Assembly (NCBI GenBank): GCA_016744805.1
Contig: JADGDQ010000002.1
Span: 1 to 64,000, forward strand
DNA length: 64,000 nt
Source of the DNA: Sulfurovaceae bacterium
GTDB lineage: Bacteria; Campylobacterota; Campylobacteria; Campylobacterales; Sulfurovaceae
Direction: 5' to 3'
In this document: positions 64,000 through 64,000 of the stretch, in pieces
How positions within the stretch are numbered: position 1 is the stretch's first letter
How the letters are laid out: each line of letters opens with the position of its first letter
Notes under the pieces: generated by a model
The model's input: the letters and a program-made list of their open reading frames with translations, nothing else
Told to the model about the DNA's origin: nothing
The model's database searches: none
Program-made: the position numbers and the translations under genes

Positions 64000-64000
64000 C

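Overview
This 64 kb window is AT-rich (roughly one third G+C) and gene-dense. It looks like a chromosomal segment of a Campylobacterota (Epsilonproteobacteria) bacterium of the Sulfurovum/Sulfurimonas kind. The evidence is the futalosine-pathway menaquinone gene mqnD, a PgbA_N-type plasminogen-binding-domain protein, an ArsRS-like two-component pair, a divergent Helicobacter-like SpeE, short forms of BioB and ComEC, and the gap-pgk-tpiA / nadD-rsfS and recA-eno gene groups. This assignment is inference from gene content; no rRNA is present.

Layout. 1-2.4 kb: a partial gene, an unknown gene, a rhodanese-like exported protein and a NosL-like copper protein. 2.4-6.2 kb: a minus-strand operon mqnD - AAA ATPase - HNH nuclease - murB, in which a Septu-like (PtuAB-like) defence pair sits between two housekeeping genes with 1-nt stop/start overlaps on both outer sides. 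6.4-13.4 kb: a plus-strand MSHA-type pseudopilin operon with a 1603-residue MshQ-like Calx-beta/lectin protein and three prepilin-like proteins. 13.4-36.2 kb: housekeeping genes (yfcE-like, topA, glcD-like, BrkB family, comEC, dnaB, ispG, priA, a pilin, dksA-like, nlpC/P60, an ArsRS-like pair, hemD, a CDF transporter, htpG, hpf, speE-like, coaE, dapF) and tRNA-Val(GAC). The dnaB gene carries two inteins. 36.2-42.1 kb: surface-polysaccharide genes (two glycosyltransferase genes, an acyltransferase, a methyltransferase). 42.2-54.2 kb: a minus-strand defence island. 54.3-64 kb: tpiA-pgk-gap, nadD-rsfS-dcd, bioB, a Kef-type antiporter, a Lys-rich exported protein, an FtsB-like protein, eno and recA.

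The most unusual region is the 12 kb island. It reads PLD-nuclease/SNF2 helicase, DUF3800, a small BECR-like putative nuclease, a large Eco57I-type adenine methyltransferase, RecF-like ATPase A, a second N-terminally truncated methyltransferase with the catalytic NPPY changed to NPPN, and RecF-like ATPase B. The last four genes look like a tandem duplication of a (methyltransferase + ATPase) module. The second methyltransferase has decayed catalytically but is still translationally coupled to its neighbours, so it may have been kept as a binding or regulatory subunit. I do not recognise the whole as a named system; it resembles a restriction-type system sharing part types with DISARM and BREX.

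Other points worth following: an N-terminal extra domain on the Septu-like ATPase; a 10-nt sequence shared upstream of gap and eno; a G+C-rich islet inside the defence island; a multi-domain kinase-like/coiled-coil/GT2/GT protein; and a glycosyltransferase gene that ends inside the tRNA-Val gene on the opposite strand.
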